NCBI GenBank assembly: GCA_965230565.1
Contig: CBDDLH010000012.1
Location: forward strand, 744,001-808,000
Reading direction: 5' to 3'
Origin: BCD1 sp965230565
Lineage (GTDB): Bacteria; Bacteroidota; Bacteroidia; Chitinophagales; Saprospiraceae
DNA length: 64,000 bases
Positions 8,170 through 17,185 of this stretch are shown piece after piece; the first letter of the stretch is position 1, and every line of letters begins with the position of its first letter. The position numbers were made by a program, and so were the translations under genes. A model generated the notes under the pieces. It ran no database searches. It had not been told where the DNA came from and was given only the letters and a program-made list of their open reading frames with translations.

Positions 8170-9549
8170 ATGATGCGAATATTTAACCTGATTTTGATAC
8201 TGTTCATTTGTTCTGGTCCCGTGGCTATGGCCCAGACTTATACTGAAGCGGAAGTCAACCTGGAAAAGATGTTGATTGATGCCAGCAGGGAGAAATTACT
8301 CAAAAATTATGATAAAGCCATTGCCATCCTGAAAAAGGCCCATGAATTGGTTCCGGAAGATGCTGCTGTAGCTTATGAACTGGGGAAGCTCTATGGTGAA
8401 ACAGGAGATAACAACAATGCTCAGAAGATGCTAAAGGTTGCTGTCGAGGAAGGAGAAGGAAATGAATGGTACTACAAATCCTTATTGGATCTGTATCGTC
8501 AGACAGGGCAATATGAAAATGCGTTGAGTTTGTGTGAAGAGCTGGTCGAGCAAAAACCGCATACAAAGGATTATTATTTTGATCTAGCCTGGTACAATAC
8601 TGTTTTGAATAAATATTCCAAAGCTATCAAGGTTTACGACAGGATGGAAGCCAAATTTGGGTACAGCGAACAGATTGCGACACGAAAACATCGCTTATTC
8701 CTTGTTTCGGGGGATAAGAAAAAGGCAGAAAAGGAGTATTTGAAACTGATTCAAACTTATCCGGATGAAACAAGGTTCCGCTTTTTTTTGGCAAGGTTTT
8801 ATGAAAATCAGGGAGAATCATCAAAAGCGATGGATGTTTACAAGGATGTGCTTAAAATAGACCCGGGTAATCCTGAAGCAACAATGGCCATTGCAAGTGG
8901 CCAGTCAAAAAACAAGAACGACCTGGCCTATATGAATGCGCTGAAACCTGTTTTTGAAAAAACCGATCTTGGCATTGACCTCAAGGTTGAAAAACTGATT
9001 CCGATAATTACCAAAGTGGCCAATACTGCAGATGTCGAACTGGCCAATGCCGGAGTTGAACTGACTTCCATTCTCGAAACCGTTCATCCAAATGATGCCA
9101 AAGGCTTTGCCGCTTCCGGGGATCTTTTGTATCACTCCAATCAGCTTCAGCCTGCTTTGGAAAAATATAAAAAATCACTTTCCTTGTCTGAAAACAATTT
9201 TTTGGTCTGGGAAAACGTAATGTACATACATCTGGAATTGGGAGATCATCAAAGTCTTCTCGAAACCAGCGAAGAGGTCATGGATATTTTCCCGAATAAA
9301 GCTGTGATCTACTACCTCAACGGTCTGGCCAGTCATGAACTTGGCAATAGTAATGATGCCTTAAGTTCGCTGAGTCAATCTTTAATGATGAGTGCCAGGG
9401 ACGTTGTTCTTAAATATAAAATCTATAAACTCCAGGGTAAAATTTATTGTGAAACCGGGCAGCCCGACAAAGCCCAAAAAGCATTTAACAAAGGGATTGA
9501 ACTCAATCCCGAAGAAAAAGATAAATTGAACTGTAATGACCAAAAGTAG
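8170..9549 (+). CDS. Secreted TPR-repeat protein
   Basis: About 459 residues from ATG 8170. This start is preferred because a signal peptide follows at once (MMRIFNLILILFICSGPVAMAQ); the frame itself opens 90 bases earlier. The rest is a series of tetratricopeptide helices, for example DKAIAILKKAHELVPEDA, AVAYELGKLYGETGD and DKAQKAFNKGIELNPEE. It is probably a periplasmic scaffold. Its stop overlaps the DUF4292 lipoprotein gene by 14 bases, and the EnvC-like gene overlaps that one, so the three form a tight envelope operon. Similar trios occur in other Bacteroidota. Confidence 0.85.
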   Translation: MMRIFNLILILFICSGPVAMAQTYTEAEVNLEKMLIDASREKLLKNYDKAIAILKKAHELVPEDAAVAYELGKLYGETGDNNNAQKMLKVAVEEGEGNEWYYKSLLDLYRQTGQYENALSLCEELVEQKPHTKDYYFDLAWYNTVLNKYSKAIKVYDRMEAKFGYSEQIATRKHRLFLVSGDKKKAEKEYLKLIQTYPDETRFRFFLARFYENQGESSKAMDVYKDVLKIDPGNPEATMAIASGQSKNKNDLAYMNALKPVFEKTDLGIDLKVEKLIPIITKVANTADVELANAGVELTSILETVHPNDAKGFAASGDLLYHSNQLQPALEKYKKSLSLSENNFLVWENVMYIHLELGDHQSLLETSEEVMDIFPNKAVIYYLNGLASHELGNSNDALSSLSQSLMMSARDVVLKYKIYKLQGKIYCETGQPDKAQKAFNKGIELNPEEKDKLNCNDQK

Positions 9550-10300
9550 TATTAAATTTCACCTGGCAATTCTTTTAATTTTCGCATTACTGCAAAGCTG
9601 CGACACCACCCGAAAACTTGGAAAGACCCCCGATAAAATGGCAGAGGATGAATTGCTCGCCTTTTTTAACGGAAACTTTATTACCCCGGACTGGTTTAAC
9701 GGAAAAGCCAAAATTTCCTTCGACCATCCCGAACTCTCCATGTCTTTTTCTTCTACCATCAAAATGAGGAAAGACAGTATCTTCTGGGCCAACGGCAAAA
9801 AACTTGGCCTTGAAGCAGGAAGAATTCTCGTCAATCAGGATTCCGCCTTTGTGCTGGACAGACTGAATAATGATTATATCGTTGAAGGACTCGATTATAT
9901 GGAAAGACATAATCTGCCCGGGGACTTTAACGCCCTGCAGCAGTTTGTTCTCGGTAATCCACTGATGCCGATGGACGGATCTTTTCAGGTAGAGAAAGCA
10001 CCAAACGCTTATCATGTTTTCGGCAAACATATGGATATCGACATCGATTATTATTTCGACAAAAAAAGTCTGTTGCTCCAAAAGGTCATCGTCGAGCAGG
10101 AAAAAGAGAACAAAAAGCTGGAAATGACCCTGGAAGAGTACGCAATGTTAGACGACAAAGTGAATTTTCCCTACCTTCGTAATATGAAAATGAAGGATGG
10201 TAAAGAAATTACCACCGTTGAAATTAAATTCACAAAGGTCGAAATTGATGTTCCGCAAGAATTCCGGTTTTCGGTCCCGGCTAAATATCTCGGCAAGTAA
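9536..10300 (+). CDS. DUF4292 domain lipoprotein
   Basis: 254 residues. The signal sequence ends in a lipobox (LLQSC, Cys at about residue 22), so the protein is likely an envelope lipoprotein. The body matches the DUF4292 family (WFNGKAKISF early, then repeated beta strands such as DSIFWANGKKLGLEAGRILV), a LolA/LolB-like beta fold of unknown ligand. It overlaps the TPR gene by 14 bases and the EnvC-like gene by about 50, showing coupled expression. Confidence 0.82.
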   Translation: MTKSSIKFHLAILLIFALLQSCDTTRKLGKTPDKMAEDELLAFFNGNFITPDWFNGKAKISFDHPELSMSFSSTIKMRKDSIFWANGKKLGLEAGRILVNQDSAFVLDRLNNDYIVEGLDYMERHNLPGDFNALQQFVLGNPLMPMDGSFQVEKAPNAYHVFGKHMDIDIDYYFDKKSLLLQKVIVEQEKENKKLEMTLEEYAMLDDKVNFPYLRNMKMKDGKEITTVEIKFTKVEIDVPQEFRFSVPAKYLGK

Positions 10301-11492
10301 CCTACGCAACATTTGCCTGGTTTTACTATGTGTATTTTTGACTCCTGTTTTGCTTGACGGGCAGTCCCGGCAGTCGCTTGAAAATAAGCGAAAGCGTTTG
10401 TTGGAGGACATCAAATCAACCAATACACAACTGGAGAAAACCAAAAAAAACAAGACCAGTACCTTTAATCAATACGTTACACTTCGATCTCAGGTGCAGA
10501 ACAGGCAGTTGCTGATTGAAAATTATACATTGGAAATTGCCCATGCGGATTCTTCCATCATCAACGCATCCAATGTCATTGAATCACTGAAAGAGGATCA
10601 GGAGCGCCTTAAGCAGGATTATGCAGCCATGTTGCGGACAGCCTACCGCATGAAGCTCAATGACAACGGACTGCAATTCATTTTTTCTTCCGGTAGTTTT
10701 AACGAAGCCTACAAACGTTGGCAGTATTTGCGTCAGTATGAAAAATACAGAAAGAATCAGGCTTATCTGATCGAACAAACGCAAATCACGCTGGAGCGGA
10801 AAGTTGTTCAGTTAGAAGAAGATCGGACGGAAAAGATCGAATTGCTGGAACAGGCTCGTGAACAAAAGCAGGTTGTGGGCAAGGAGATGAAAGAAATGAA
10901 CTCCTTGTTGTCACGGTTAAAAGGAGATGAGAAAAAACTGGTGGCGGAGTTGAAAAAGCAGCAAAAAGCTCATGATGACCTGAATAATGCTATCGAACGG
11001 GTAATCCAACAGGAAATGGACCGCAAGCGCAGGGCTGCGAGAACCTCTGCCGGTATTTCGACACCAGCGTCCTCGGGAGCAGAAAGACTTTCAGGCGTGT
11101 TTTCACAAAATAAAGGTAACCTGCCGTGGCCTGTCAAAAAGGGCAGCATCACAGGTTATTTCGGTCGTCAGGATCATCCTACCATTAAAGGCATTAAGAT
11201 TACGAATAACGGAATTGACATTCGAACGTCCAAAAGGGCTGAGGTGTATGCAATATTTGAAGGAAAAGTAGCCGGAACCCAATACATTCCCGGATATAAA
11301 CACACCGTAATCATCCAGCATGGAAATTATTATTCCGTTTATTCCAACCTCGAGCAGATCTTCGTTAAAAGGAACGATTCCATAAAAAATGGCCAAAGAG
11401 TAGGAGTCGTGGGAACTAAATCCCCGGATTTGCACTTTGAAATATGGCAGGACAAAACAAGACAAAATCCTGTACACTGGATAAGGAAGTGA
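10248..11492 (+). CDS. EnvC-like murein hydrolase activator with degenerate M23 domain
   Basis: About 414 residues. A hydrophobic segment (ICLVLLCVFLTPVLL) follows a long basic N-terminus. ATG 10248 is chosen as the nearest ATG; the true start could be a later non-ATG codon. Residues about 50-270 are a long charged coiled coil, followed by a LytM/M23 domain. Key zinc ligands look lost: the usual H---D site reads NNGIDI, and the usual HLHFE reads DLHFE. Like EnvC and NlpD, it probably activates an amidase during division rather than cutting peptidoglycan itself. It lies at the end of the TPR-DUF4292 operon. Confidence 0.82.
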   Translation: MFRKNSGFRSRLNISASNLRNICLVLLCVFLTPVLLDGQSRQSLENKRKRLLEDIKSTNTQLEKTKKNKTSTFNQYVTLRSQVQNRQLLIENYTLEIAHADSSIINASNVIESLKEDQERLKQDYAAMLRTAYRMKLNDNGLQFIFSSGSFNEAYKRWQYLRQYEKYRKNQAYLIEQTQITLERKVVQLEEDRTEKIELLEQAREQKQVVGKEMKEMNSLLSRLKGDEKKLVAELKKQQKAHDDLNNAIERVIQQEMDRKRRAARTSAGISTPASSGAERLSGVFSQNKGNLPWPVKKGSITGYFGRQDHPTIKGIKITNNGIDIRTSKRAEVYAIFEGKVAGTQYIPGYKHTVIIQHGNYYSVYSNLEQIFVKRNDSIKNGQRVGVVGTKSPDLHFEIWQDKTRQNPVHWIRK

Positions 11493-11556
11493 TAAGGGAA
11501 TCAAGGGAAAAAGGAAATAAGGGAACAAGGAAAAAAAGGTCTCATCGAGACCAAAT

Positions 11557-11620
11557 CCCGGTAACAAGGTACGAAGTGCCTTGCCCCGGGAAAAAATGAA
11601 CGTGTGCTGTAGGTACACAA
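11557..11620 (+). repeat. Dispersed repeat R1, copy 2
   Basis: CCCGGTAAC near 11557 followed by GTGCTGTAGGTACACAATA from 11604, the same blocks as at 971-1017 and 39465-39516. It sits upstream of hflX, inside an in-frame extension with no coding support. Confidence 0.55.
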
Positions 11621-11703
11621 TAATTTTCGCGGTCAGGAAAACTGTGATAGGCATAGTATTCCATTGCGGAGAAAGAAAACCATTTAAAAAGTTAATAGAA
11701 TTC

Positions 11704-12918
11704 ATGGAACATAACTGGAACATAGGGGAGAAGAAAAAGACGGGACTCAAAAAAGGAACCGAACATGCGGTGCTGGTAGGTCTGATTCAACGGGATCAAA
11801 CCGAAGAGCAGGTCGAAGAGTACCTCGATGAGCTCGAATTCCTGGCGCTCACGGCCGGAGCTAAAACGGTTAAACGATTTACCCAAAAAATGGACAGCCC
11901 CAATCCCCGTACCTTTGTCGGTAAGGGTAAACTGGAGGAGGTATTCGACTACATCGAATGGCACGAAGAGATCAATATGGTCATATTTGATGATGACCTC
12001 TCCGGAAAGCAGACCTCCATTCTTGAAGAATTTCTCAAAGTAAAGATCATCGACCGAAGTAGTCTGATCCTGGATATTTTTGCCAGCAGGGCACAAACGG
12101 CACAGGCAAAAACGCAGGTCGAACTAGCACAGATGCAATACATGCTGCCAAGGCTGCGAGGGCTCTGGACTCACTTGGAAAGACAACGAGGGGGTATCGG
12201 GATGAGAGGTCCGGGCGAGCAGGAGATCGAGACTGACCGTCGTATCGTGCGGGATAAGATCAGCAAGCTTAAGAAAAAGCTCGAGAAGATCGATCAGCAG
12301 AATATGACCCAACGGAAAAACAGAGGGCAATTGATCCGCGTAGGTCTGGTGGGATATACCAATGTTGGGAAATCAACGCTGATGAACCTGCTGACGAAAT
12401 CAGAGGTTTTTGCAGAAAATAAGCTCTTTGCAACACTCGATACGACGGTGCGAAAAGCTGTTTGGGGAGCCATGCCATTCCTGGTTTCAGATACCGTTGG
12501 ATTCATTCGCAAATTGCCTCACCATCTGGTCGAAAGTTTCAAGTCAACCCTTGACGAGGTTCGGGAAAGTGACATTCTCATTCACGTAGTAGACATTGCC
12601 CATCCCAATCACGAAGATCACATCAAAACGGTCAATCAAACGCTCAAGGATCTGGGAGCCCTAGATAAGCCAACCTTGATGGTTTTTAATAAAATTGATC
12701 TTTACAGGAAAAAGAATTTTGATCTTTACCTGGAAGCGGAGGTCAAAGAGGAGATTGAATCCAATTTGCAAAAGAACCTGCAAAATGTATTCGATTGTGA
12801 GAACATTCTCATCTCAGCAATTGAAAAGGAGAATATCGACGGATTACGGGAGAAAATGACCAAAATGATCAAGGAGCAATACAAGGTCAGGTATCCATAT
12901 CAGTCTCAGCGGTGGTAA
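11704..12918 (+). CDS. hflX: GTPase HflX
   Basis: About 404 residues. HflX binds the 50S subunit and splits stalled or stressed ribosomes. The N-terminal HflX domain has TFVGKGKLEEV; the linker has the glycine-rich GGIGMRGPGEQEIETDRR; the G domain shows G1 GYTNVGKSTL, G3 DTVGFI and G4 NKID. ATG 11704 is chosen because the 40 upstream codons run through repeat R1 and do not resemble the family. Confidence 0.95.
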   Translation: MEHNWNIGEKKKTGLKKGTEHAVLVGLIQRDQTEEQVEEYLDELEFLALTAGAKTVKRFTQKMDSPNPRTFVGKGKLEEVFDYIEWHEEINMVIFDDDLSGKQTSILEEFLKVKIIDRSSLILDIFASRAQTAQAKTQVELAQMQYMLPRLRGLWTHLERQRGGIGMRGPGEQEIETDRRIVRDKISKLKKKLEKIDQQNMTQRKNRGQLIRVGLVGYTNVGKSTLMNLLTKSEVFAENKLFATLDTTVRKAVWGAMPFLVSDTVGFIRKLPHHLVESFKSTLDEVRESDILIHVVDIAHPNHEDHIKTVNQTLKDLGALDKPTLMVFNKIDLYRKKNFDLYLEAEVKEEIESNLQKNLQNVFDCENILISAIEKENIDGLREKMTKMIKEQYKVRYPYQSQRW

Positions 12919-13013
12919 TATAACCTCGGAGGTTTTTTAGAAGGAATGTAACGGTGGAATGTCGTCAACTTGAGAGAGCCAAAGGAGGAATTCAATTGCA
13001 CCGTGCTTCAGCG

Positions 13014-13055
13014 CGGTGTAAAAAAACACCGGGAAAATGCAGGGCTTCAGCCCTT
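13014..13055. repeat. Double-hairpin repeat R4, copy 1
   Basis: GGTGTAAAAAAACACC followed by AGGGCTTCAGCCCT. A matching unit in the other orientation lies at 30526-30559 (GGTGTGTTTTTTACACACC, then GCCGGCTTGAAAGCCGGC). Confidence 0.55.
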
Positions 13056-13087
13056 TCTTCTTTCAGGGAAAAAGGCCTAAAAGCCTG

Positions 13088-13108
13088 CCCCGTACCAAAG
13101 GTCGGGGG
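13088..13108. repeat. GTACGGG/CCCGAC palindrome R5, copy 1
   Basis: CCCCGTACC joined to AAAGGTCGGGGG. Related copies are at 26874-26894, 43711-43730 and 46400-46421, in both orientations, all between genes. Confidence 0.55.
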
Positions 13109-13252
13109 CCTGGTTGAGTTTCTCTTAATCATGCCCTGCGCTGCAACACCGGCAGACAGGCACGGGGTAATTTAAAAATTCACTGACTTGGCTTAAATTG
13201 ACGACATCCATGTAACGGTGATTCGCTATATACCCAGGTTAAATACAGCAAC

Positions 13253-13780
13253 ATGAAAATAACTTTTGATTTAAAATCATCGGACTTCCTGACCTTTCAG
13301 CTTTATGCTGCTTCCCAGTCTGAGTCTATCCAGCAAAAAAGAAGAAGAGGGCGGATTTTCCTGAGTCTTGGAGCTTTATTGGTTTCCTTGTTTTTTTATA
13401 TTGGAAGCAGTTTGCTCCTGTCCGTTTTTTTTCTGCTTTTTGGTTTGGCGACCTATATTTTTTATCCCCGGTATTTCAAAAGACGTTATTACCAGCATTA
13501 CCAAAAATATATTCGCGATCATTATGAAGCCCGCCTGAATGTCGAACAGGAAGTTGACATCAACGAAGATCATCTGCTGTTGAAAGACAAAACCGGCGAA
13601 GCAAAAATTCTACTCAAGGAAGTGGATGAAGTCATCGAAACTTTTGAGCATTTTTTTATAAAAATATCCACCGGTGTTTCCCTGATCTTTCCCAAAGACA
13701 GAATACCCGTCAAAGATGTCCGCGCAGCCCTGGAATCCCTGGGACTAAAGATCCGGGATCATATGGATTGGCAGTGGTGA
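13253..13780 (+). CDS. YcxB-like membrane protein
   Basis: 175 residues. Two membrane segments at about 38-70 are separated by a short turn, after a basic stretch (QKRRRGR). The C-terminal half has the layout of YcxB-like domains: an ILLKEVDEVIETFEHFFIKI strand-helix pattern followed by IFPKDRI. The family is probably membrane-associated with unknown function. It stands alone between two repeat-rich gaps. Confidence 0.65.
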   Translation: MKITFDLKSSDFLTFQLYAASQSESIQQKRRRGRIFLSLGALLVSLFFYIGSSLLLSVFFLLFGLATYIFYPRYFKRRYYQHYQKYIRDHYEARLNVEQEVDINEDHLLLKDKTGEAKILLKEVDEVIETFEHFFIKISTGVSLIFPKDRIPVKDVRAALESLGLKIRDHMDWQW

Positions 13781-13814
13781 TCTTAAATCCAACATTATAA
13801 ATTGTTAATAAACC

Positions 13815-13856
13815 GTACTCGCCGAACCTGTCTTCCTAGACAGGTTCGGCGAGTAC
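13815..13856. repeat. Perfect 18-bp-arm palindrome
   Basis: Arms GTACTCGCCGAACCTGTC and the exact complement, with a 6-base loop (TTCCTA). There is no T run on either side, so it resembles an extragenic palindrome more than a terminator. Confidence 0.75.
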
Positions 13857-13943
13857 CAAATAAACAACCATAAGGTGCGGAAAAGAGGTTTTGAAAATCC
13901 AAAAAAAACGATCCAAAGGAATTAATTGGTAACAGATCATTGA

Positions 13944-13967
13944 GCCTGCCTATGCCGTTAGGCAGGC
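13944..13967. repeat. GCCTGCC palindrome R7, copy 1
   Basis: GCCTGCCTA and TTAGGCAGGC around a short loop. Relatives occur at 25281-25305, 25734-25758 and, clustered, at 47444-47500. Confidence 0.6.
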
Positions 13968-14309
13968 ACACTGTGATCAGTGAGCTGTTTCTGGGGCAGC
14001 CATTTATATTTATTTATCCGGAAAACCGGCTCACCGATCAATTCGCGTTACTCATTGCTCAACGACCCTTGTCTCTCTGGTAAAGGAAGACTTCAAAATG
14101 GCAGAACCTATTTGAAATAAAATCATCTCTGGAATTCTTAAAGAGAGAACTAATCAAAACTGAGTATAAAATTCGAAAAAAAGGGTGAAAAATTTATTGT
14201 GAAATTCCTTTACCCGAAAAGCTCCAGTAAACCAGCAATTTTATAGAAAATAACCAAATAATTCCTTAGATTGGAGTTTCCTGTTTCACACGAAAAAAAC
14301 TAACCAGAA

Positions 14310-15413
14310 ATGCAAAATGTCCTTCAAAAATACGCGCAATTACTCGTCAATTATTGTATGGAAGTTCAGCCCGGTGAGCGGCTGTTTGTGAAAACTACCA
14401 CACTGGCTGTTCCTTTAGTCCGGGAAGTCTACCGGGAAGCCTTGAAAAAGGGTGCTCATGTCGAAACTGAACTCGATTTCCGGGAACAAAGTCGCATATT
14501 TTTGGCGGAAGCCGGAGAGGAACAATTGAATTATCAGCCACTTTTGTATACGAAAGCGATGGATGAGTTTGATTGTTATCTCTTTATTCGCGCTCCTTTT
14601 AATCTACGGGAGAACCAAAGCGCTGATGTAGCCAAATCCAAAATACGCTCCAAGGCCCTTAAAGGTGCTCAGGAACAATATTTTGCCAGAACTGCCACTC
14701 GTGAGCTCAAGCGTAACCTTTGCCAATATCCGACCCAGGCCAGCGCCCAGGAAGCGGGCATGTCGCTGGAGGAATATCAGCAGTTTATATTTGGAGCCTG
14801 TAAGTTGTTTGAAGAGGATCCTGTACAGAGCTGGTTGAATGTGCGTAAAAACCAACAGGTTTACACTGACCTGTTGAACAGCAGTGAACATATCCATTAC
14901 AAAGGCGATGGGATTGACATACAATTTTCTGTAAAGGGAAGAACCTGGATGAATTCCGACGGGCAGACCAATATGCCTTCCGGAGAGATTTACACCTCGC
15001 CTATCGAAGATTCTGTTAATGGCGTTATCCATTTTTCTTATCCGGCGATATACATGGGGCATGAAGTGGAAGGAGTAACGCTTTGGGTCAAGGACGGATA
15101 TGTAGAGAAATGGGAGGCCAAGCAAGGGCAGGAATTCCTGTCGAAGATCTTTGAAGTGGAAGGCACTCGTCGCTTTGGAGAAGTGGCTGTCGGAACTAAT
15201 TACGATATAAATCGTTTTACAAAAAACATTCTTTTTGATGAAAAGATAGGTGGAACGGTACATATGGCGGTAGGTCAGTCCTATTTACAGACCGGCGGTA
15301 AAAATAAATCCACCGTGCATTGGGACATGATTGCCGGCATGCAGGATGGAGGTGAAATATGGGCCGATGGGGAAAAAATTTATGAGAACGGGATGTTTCT
15401 ACCCATTATATAG
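14310..15413 (+). CDS. M29 family aminopeptidase
   Basis: 367 residues, normal for thermophilic-type (AmpS/AmpT) metallo-aminopeptidases, which release N-terminal residues in the cytoplasm using two metal ions. Family motifs in order: PSGEIYTSP (metal-binding Glu), RFGEVAVGTN, HMAVGQSY and STVHWDMI, which carry the His, Asp and Glu ligands. No signal peptide is seen. It is monocistronic; a Bacteroidota-style AT-rich leader precedes the ATG. Confidence 0.93.
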   Translation: MQNVLQKYAQLLVNYCMEVQPGERLFVKTTTLAVPLVREVYREALKKGAHVETELDFREQSRIFLAEAGEEQLNYQPLLYTKAMDEFDCYLFIRAPFNLRENQSADVAKSKIRSKALKGAQEQYFARTATRELKRNLCQYPTQASAQEAGMSLEEYQQFIFGACKLFEEDPVQSWLNVRKNQQVYTDLLNSSEHIHYKGDGIDIQFSVKGRTWMNSDGQTNMPSGEIYTSPIEDSVNGVIHFSYPAIYMGHEVEGVTLWVKDGYVEKWEAKQGQEFLSKIFEVEGTRRFGEVAVGTNYDINRFTKNILFDEKIGGTVHMAVGQSYLQTGGKNKSTVHWDMIAGMQDGGEIWADGEKIYENGMFLPII

Positions 15414-15618
15414 CAGTAATTACAATATTATTGAATTTCTTAGGTTAAATTATACGACCTCTAGATTTTTATACCTAACTTGCGGTTTGTTAATTAAGCT
15501 ATGCGAACTGCAGTTGTAATTAATAGAATAAAGTAAATAAAGGGTTCGAGAAGTATGAACTATGGAACATTTTTGACTTCCGTGCCCTGATTCATTAACC
15601 CAACAACGTCCTTAAACC

Positions 15619-16344
15619 GTGAACAGGAACATTGCATTTTTAGAATTAAAGTATGGCAACATTTACGGCGGTTACCCCAATTTTTACGCGATAAGCGAAA
15701 TTGCTCTTTTAGTCTTTGAACAAGGATCTAACAGAATCTTCTTGGAAACGTGGATCAACAACATGAATATTGAAGTTGTCAACGTTTTTCCAAAAGTAAA
15801 TGAGCTGGGACATACCATCGGCAGAGGCAAAGAAGTTGTCAATTTGAGAACACGCCGTAAAAAACCATTCGATGAAGAATTCAGGCTGGATGAAAGACAG
15901 CTGGCTATGGCCTTCAAGAACCTTCGCCCAACCAAGATGGCGATCAAGAGTTTCCTACTGAAAAACATGAGAAAATACCGCTTCCAGGACATCGTAACTT
16001 TCGATGGCCGTAGAGATGTTTTCCTCTGTGAAAAATCAGGAGCAAACTTTGACCGTTACAATATCATCGATATTCAAAAGACCTTAAATAAGGAGACGGA
16101 ATATCTGTTCTCCCTCAATAAATTGGCAGTAGTGATCGGATTTGATTACGATCAGTCTTATCTGCGTTCCAACAACCTCGAATACTGGTTGCACCCGATC
16201 GCTGCAAGACAGATCATGCCAAAATCTGCAGCCTTTGATGCTGCCAGATTATTGATGGTTTACAACGAATACCACGAGCACCATGATGATTTCATGATGA
16301 AAGCAGCTTTGTTGCTCAATAAGATACAGAATTCAAAACAGTAA
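15619..16344 (+). CDS. DEDD exonuclease-like protein, catalytic residues apparently lost
   Basis: 241 residues from a GTG start. The fold pattern resembles RNase H-like DEDD exonucleases: an opening strand (IAFLELKYGN) and strand 2 (IFLETWINN), a central NLRPTKMAIKSFLL region, a VTFDGRRDVFLCEKSG strand-loop, and a late helix (SAAFDAARLLMVYNEY) in the Exo III position. The usual D-E pair of strand 1 reads ELK, so activity is doubtful. It could be a nucleic-acid-binding relative. No closer family was recognised. A strong terminator follows. Confidence 0.5.
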   Translation: MNRNIAFLELKYGNIYGGYPNFYAISEIALLVFEQGSNRIFLETWINNMNIEVVNVFPKVNELGHTIGRGKEVVNLRTRRKKPFDEEFRLDERQLAMAFKNLRPTKMAIKSFLLKNMRKYRFQDIVTFDGRRDVFLCEKSGANFDRYNIIDIQKTLNKETEYLFSLNKLAVVIGFDYDQSYLRSNNLEYWLHPIAARQIMPKSAAFDAARLLMVYNEYHEHHDDFMMKAALLLNKIQNSKQ

Positions 16345-16361
16345 GCTGTTTTGCTTAACGT

Positions 16362-16400
16362 AAAAAGGGATAACAGCCAGCGGCAGTTATCCCTTTTTTT
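16362..16400 (+). terminator. Rho-independent terminator
   Basis: AAAAAGGGATAAC and GTTATCCCTTTTTTT around an 11-base loop, with the T run on the plus strand. It serves the gene ending at 16344. The A run also lets it work for the minus-strand gene that ends at 16420. Confidence 0.88.
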
Positions 16401-16419
16401 GTGCCGGAAAACCCAACTT

Positions 16420-16893
16420 CTATTGAATACTATGCAGGCAATCCACTACCGACTTTAAGAATACAAAAACAACCTCCCGGCCTTCTTTCGTAGCCAATCC
16501 ATCTTCGCTGTCCGACAAGGTATCTTCCACAAAAGCCAGCAGATCCTCCTGTGGAGTATTATCAAAAAAGACATCCAATCGATCCCGGAAGGATTTGGCT
16601 CCGGAGCCTTCCAATAAGGTCCAGTTTTTTTCTTCCGCCTGCTCAAACTCCTTGACATCAATAGCCGGGAAATCACCATTGACCTTTTCCGATGCCAGCA
16701 TAATTGTTATCAGCAGGAACAAGACAAATTCCCGCTCCTCCTGATGAAGTATCTTTAGATTATCTGAAAAAATATATCCAAAAAAAGCCGGTTGCTCTTC
16801 ATGGAGTTTTTCTACTATGGATTCCAGCTGATTCTGGTTTTGTTCCAGGTGTTCAACTACCTCATCAATTATGTTTTCACTAACGAATTTCAT
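16420..16893 (-). CDS. Hypothetical acidic protein
   Basis: 157 residues, soluble and very acidic, almost entirely helical by composition (EVVEHLEQNQNQLESIVEKL at the start, EDLLAFVEDTLSDSEDGL later). It has one more hydrophobic helix (FVLFLLITIMLA, about 76-87) that is short for a membrane span. No family was recognised. It is convergent with the DEDD-like gene. Confidence 0.6.
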   Translation of the reverse strand: MKFVSENIIDEVVEHLEQNQNQLESIVEKLHEEQPAFFGYIFSDNLKILHQEEREFVLFLLITIMLASEKVNGDFPAIDVKEFEQAEEKNWTLLEGSGAKSFRDRLDVFFDNTPQEDLLAFVEDTLSDSEDGLATKEGREVVFVFLKSVVDCLHSIQ

Positions 16894-17018
16894 TTACAAA
16901 TAATTTGCTGCAAAAATAACCCTTAGAAGATTTCAAGGGGAATTTGTGTCCCATTTTTTGGCGTTGTGGATAAATTCAGTCCTTTTGACCACAAAACGGG
17001 AAAAAAGTTGTTAAAAAA

Positions 17019-17100
17019 ATGTCACGTTTTAAAGGTTCGGGGCTTTTATAAATGGGGGCTGGGGGCAGTGAGGGCCTCACTCTGAGTGAGGCCCTCACTG
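17019..17100 (-). repeat. Palindrome-tailed repeat R6, copy 1
   Basis: Reading on the minus strand: a 17-bp-arm palindrome (CAGTGAGGGCCTCACTC and complement, 17066-17100), then TTTATAAAAGCCCCGA, then TTAAAACGTGACAT. The same order of blocks occurs on the plus strand at 23023-23110. Confidence 0.75.
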
Positions 17101-17120
17101 ATGTCCGGCTGCTCAGGGCA

Positions 17121-17157
17121 AAAAAAAACGCAGGAAGCGCATTTGCTTCCCGCGTTT
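17121..17157 (-). terminator. Rho-independent terminator
   Basis: AACGC-AGGAAGC pairs with GCTTCC-CGCGTT around a short loop. A run of eight or more T follows on the minus strand, 30 bases past the stop of the 17186-17635 gene. Confidence 0.82.
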
Positions 17158-17185
17158 TCAAGTACCTATCAATTTCAATTAAATG

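Larger units (their letters stand above)
12919..13252. other. Repeat-rich gap
   Basis: No gene seen. It holds two repeat families: a pair of small hairpins at 13014-13055 (GGTGTAAAAAAACACC, then AGGGCTTCAGCCCT), and a CCCCGTACC-AAAGGTCGGGG palindrome at 13088-13108. Confidence 0.6.
13781..14309. other. Gene-free gap with two palindromes
   Basis: A 529-base gap before the M29 aminopeptidase gene. It contains the perfect palindrome at 13815-13856 and a GCCTGCC palindrome at 13944-13967. No credible small gene was seen; the rest is AT-rich. Confidence 0.6.

Noticed and set aside
12954..13175. 73-codon open frame after hflX
   Set aside because: Built entirely from dispersed repeat sequence.
13815..13856. 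Long palindrome read as a terminator
   Set aside because: No T run on either strand; kept as an extragenic palindrome.
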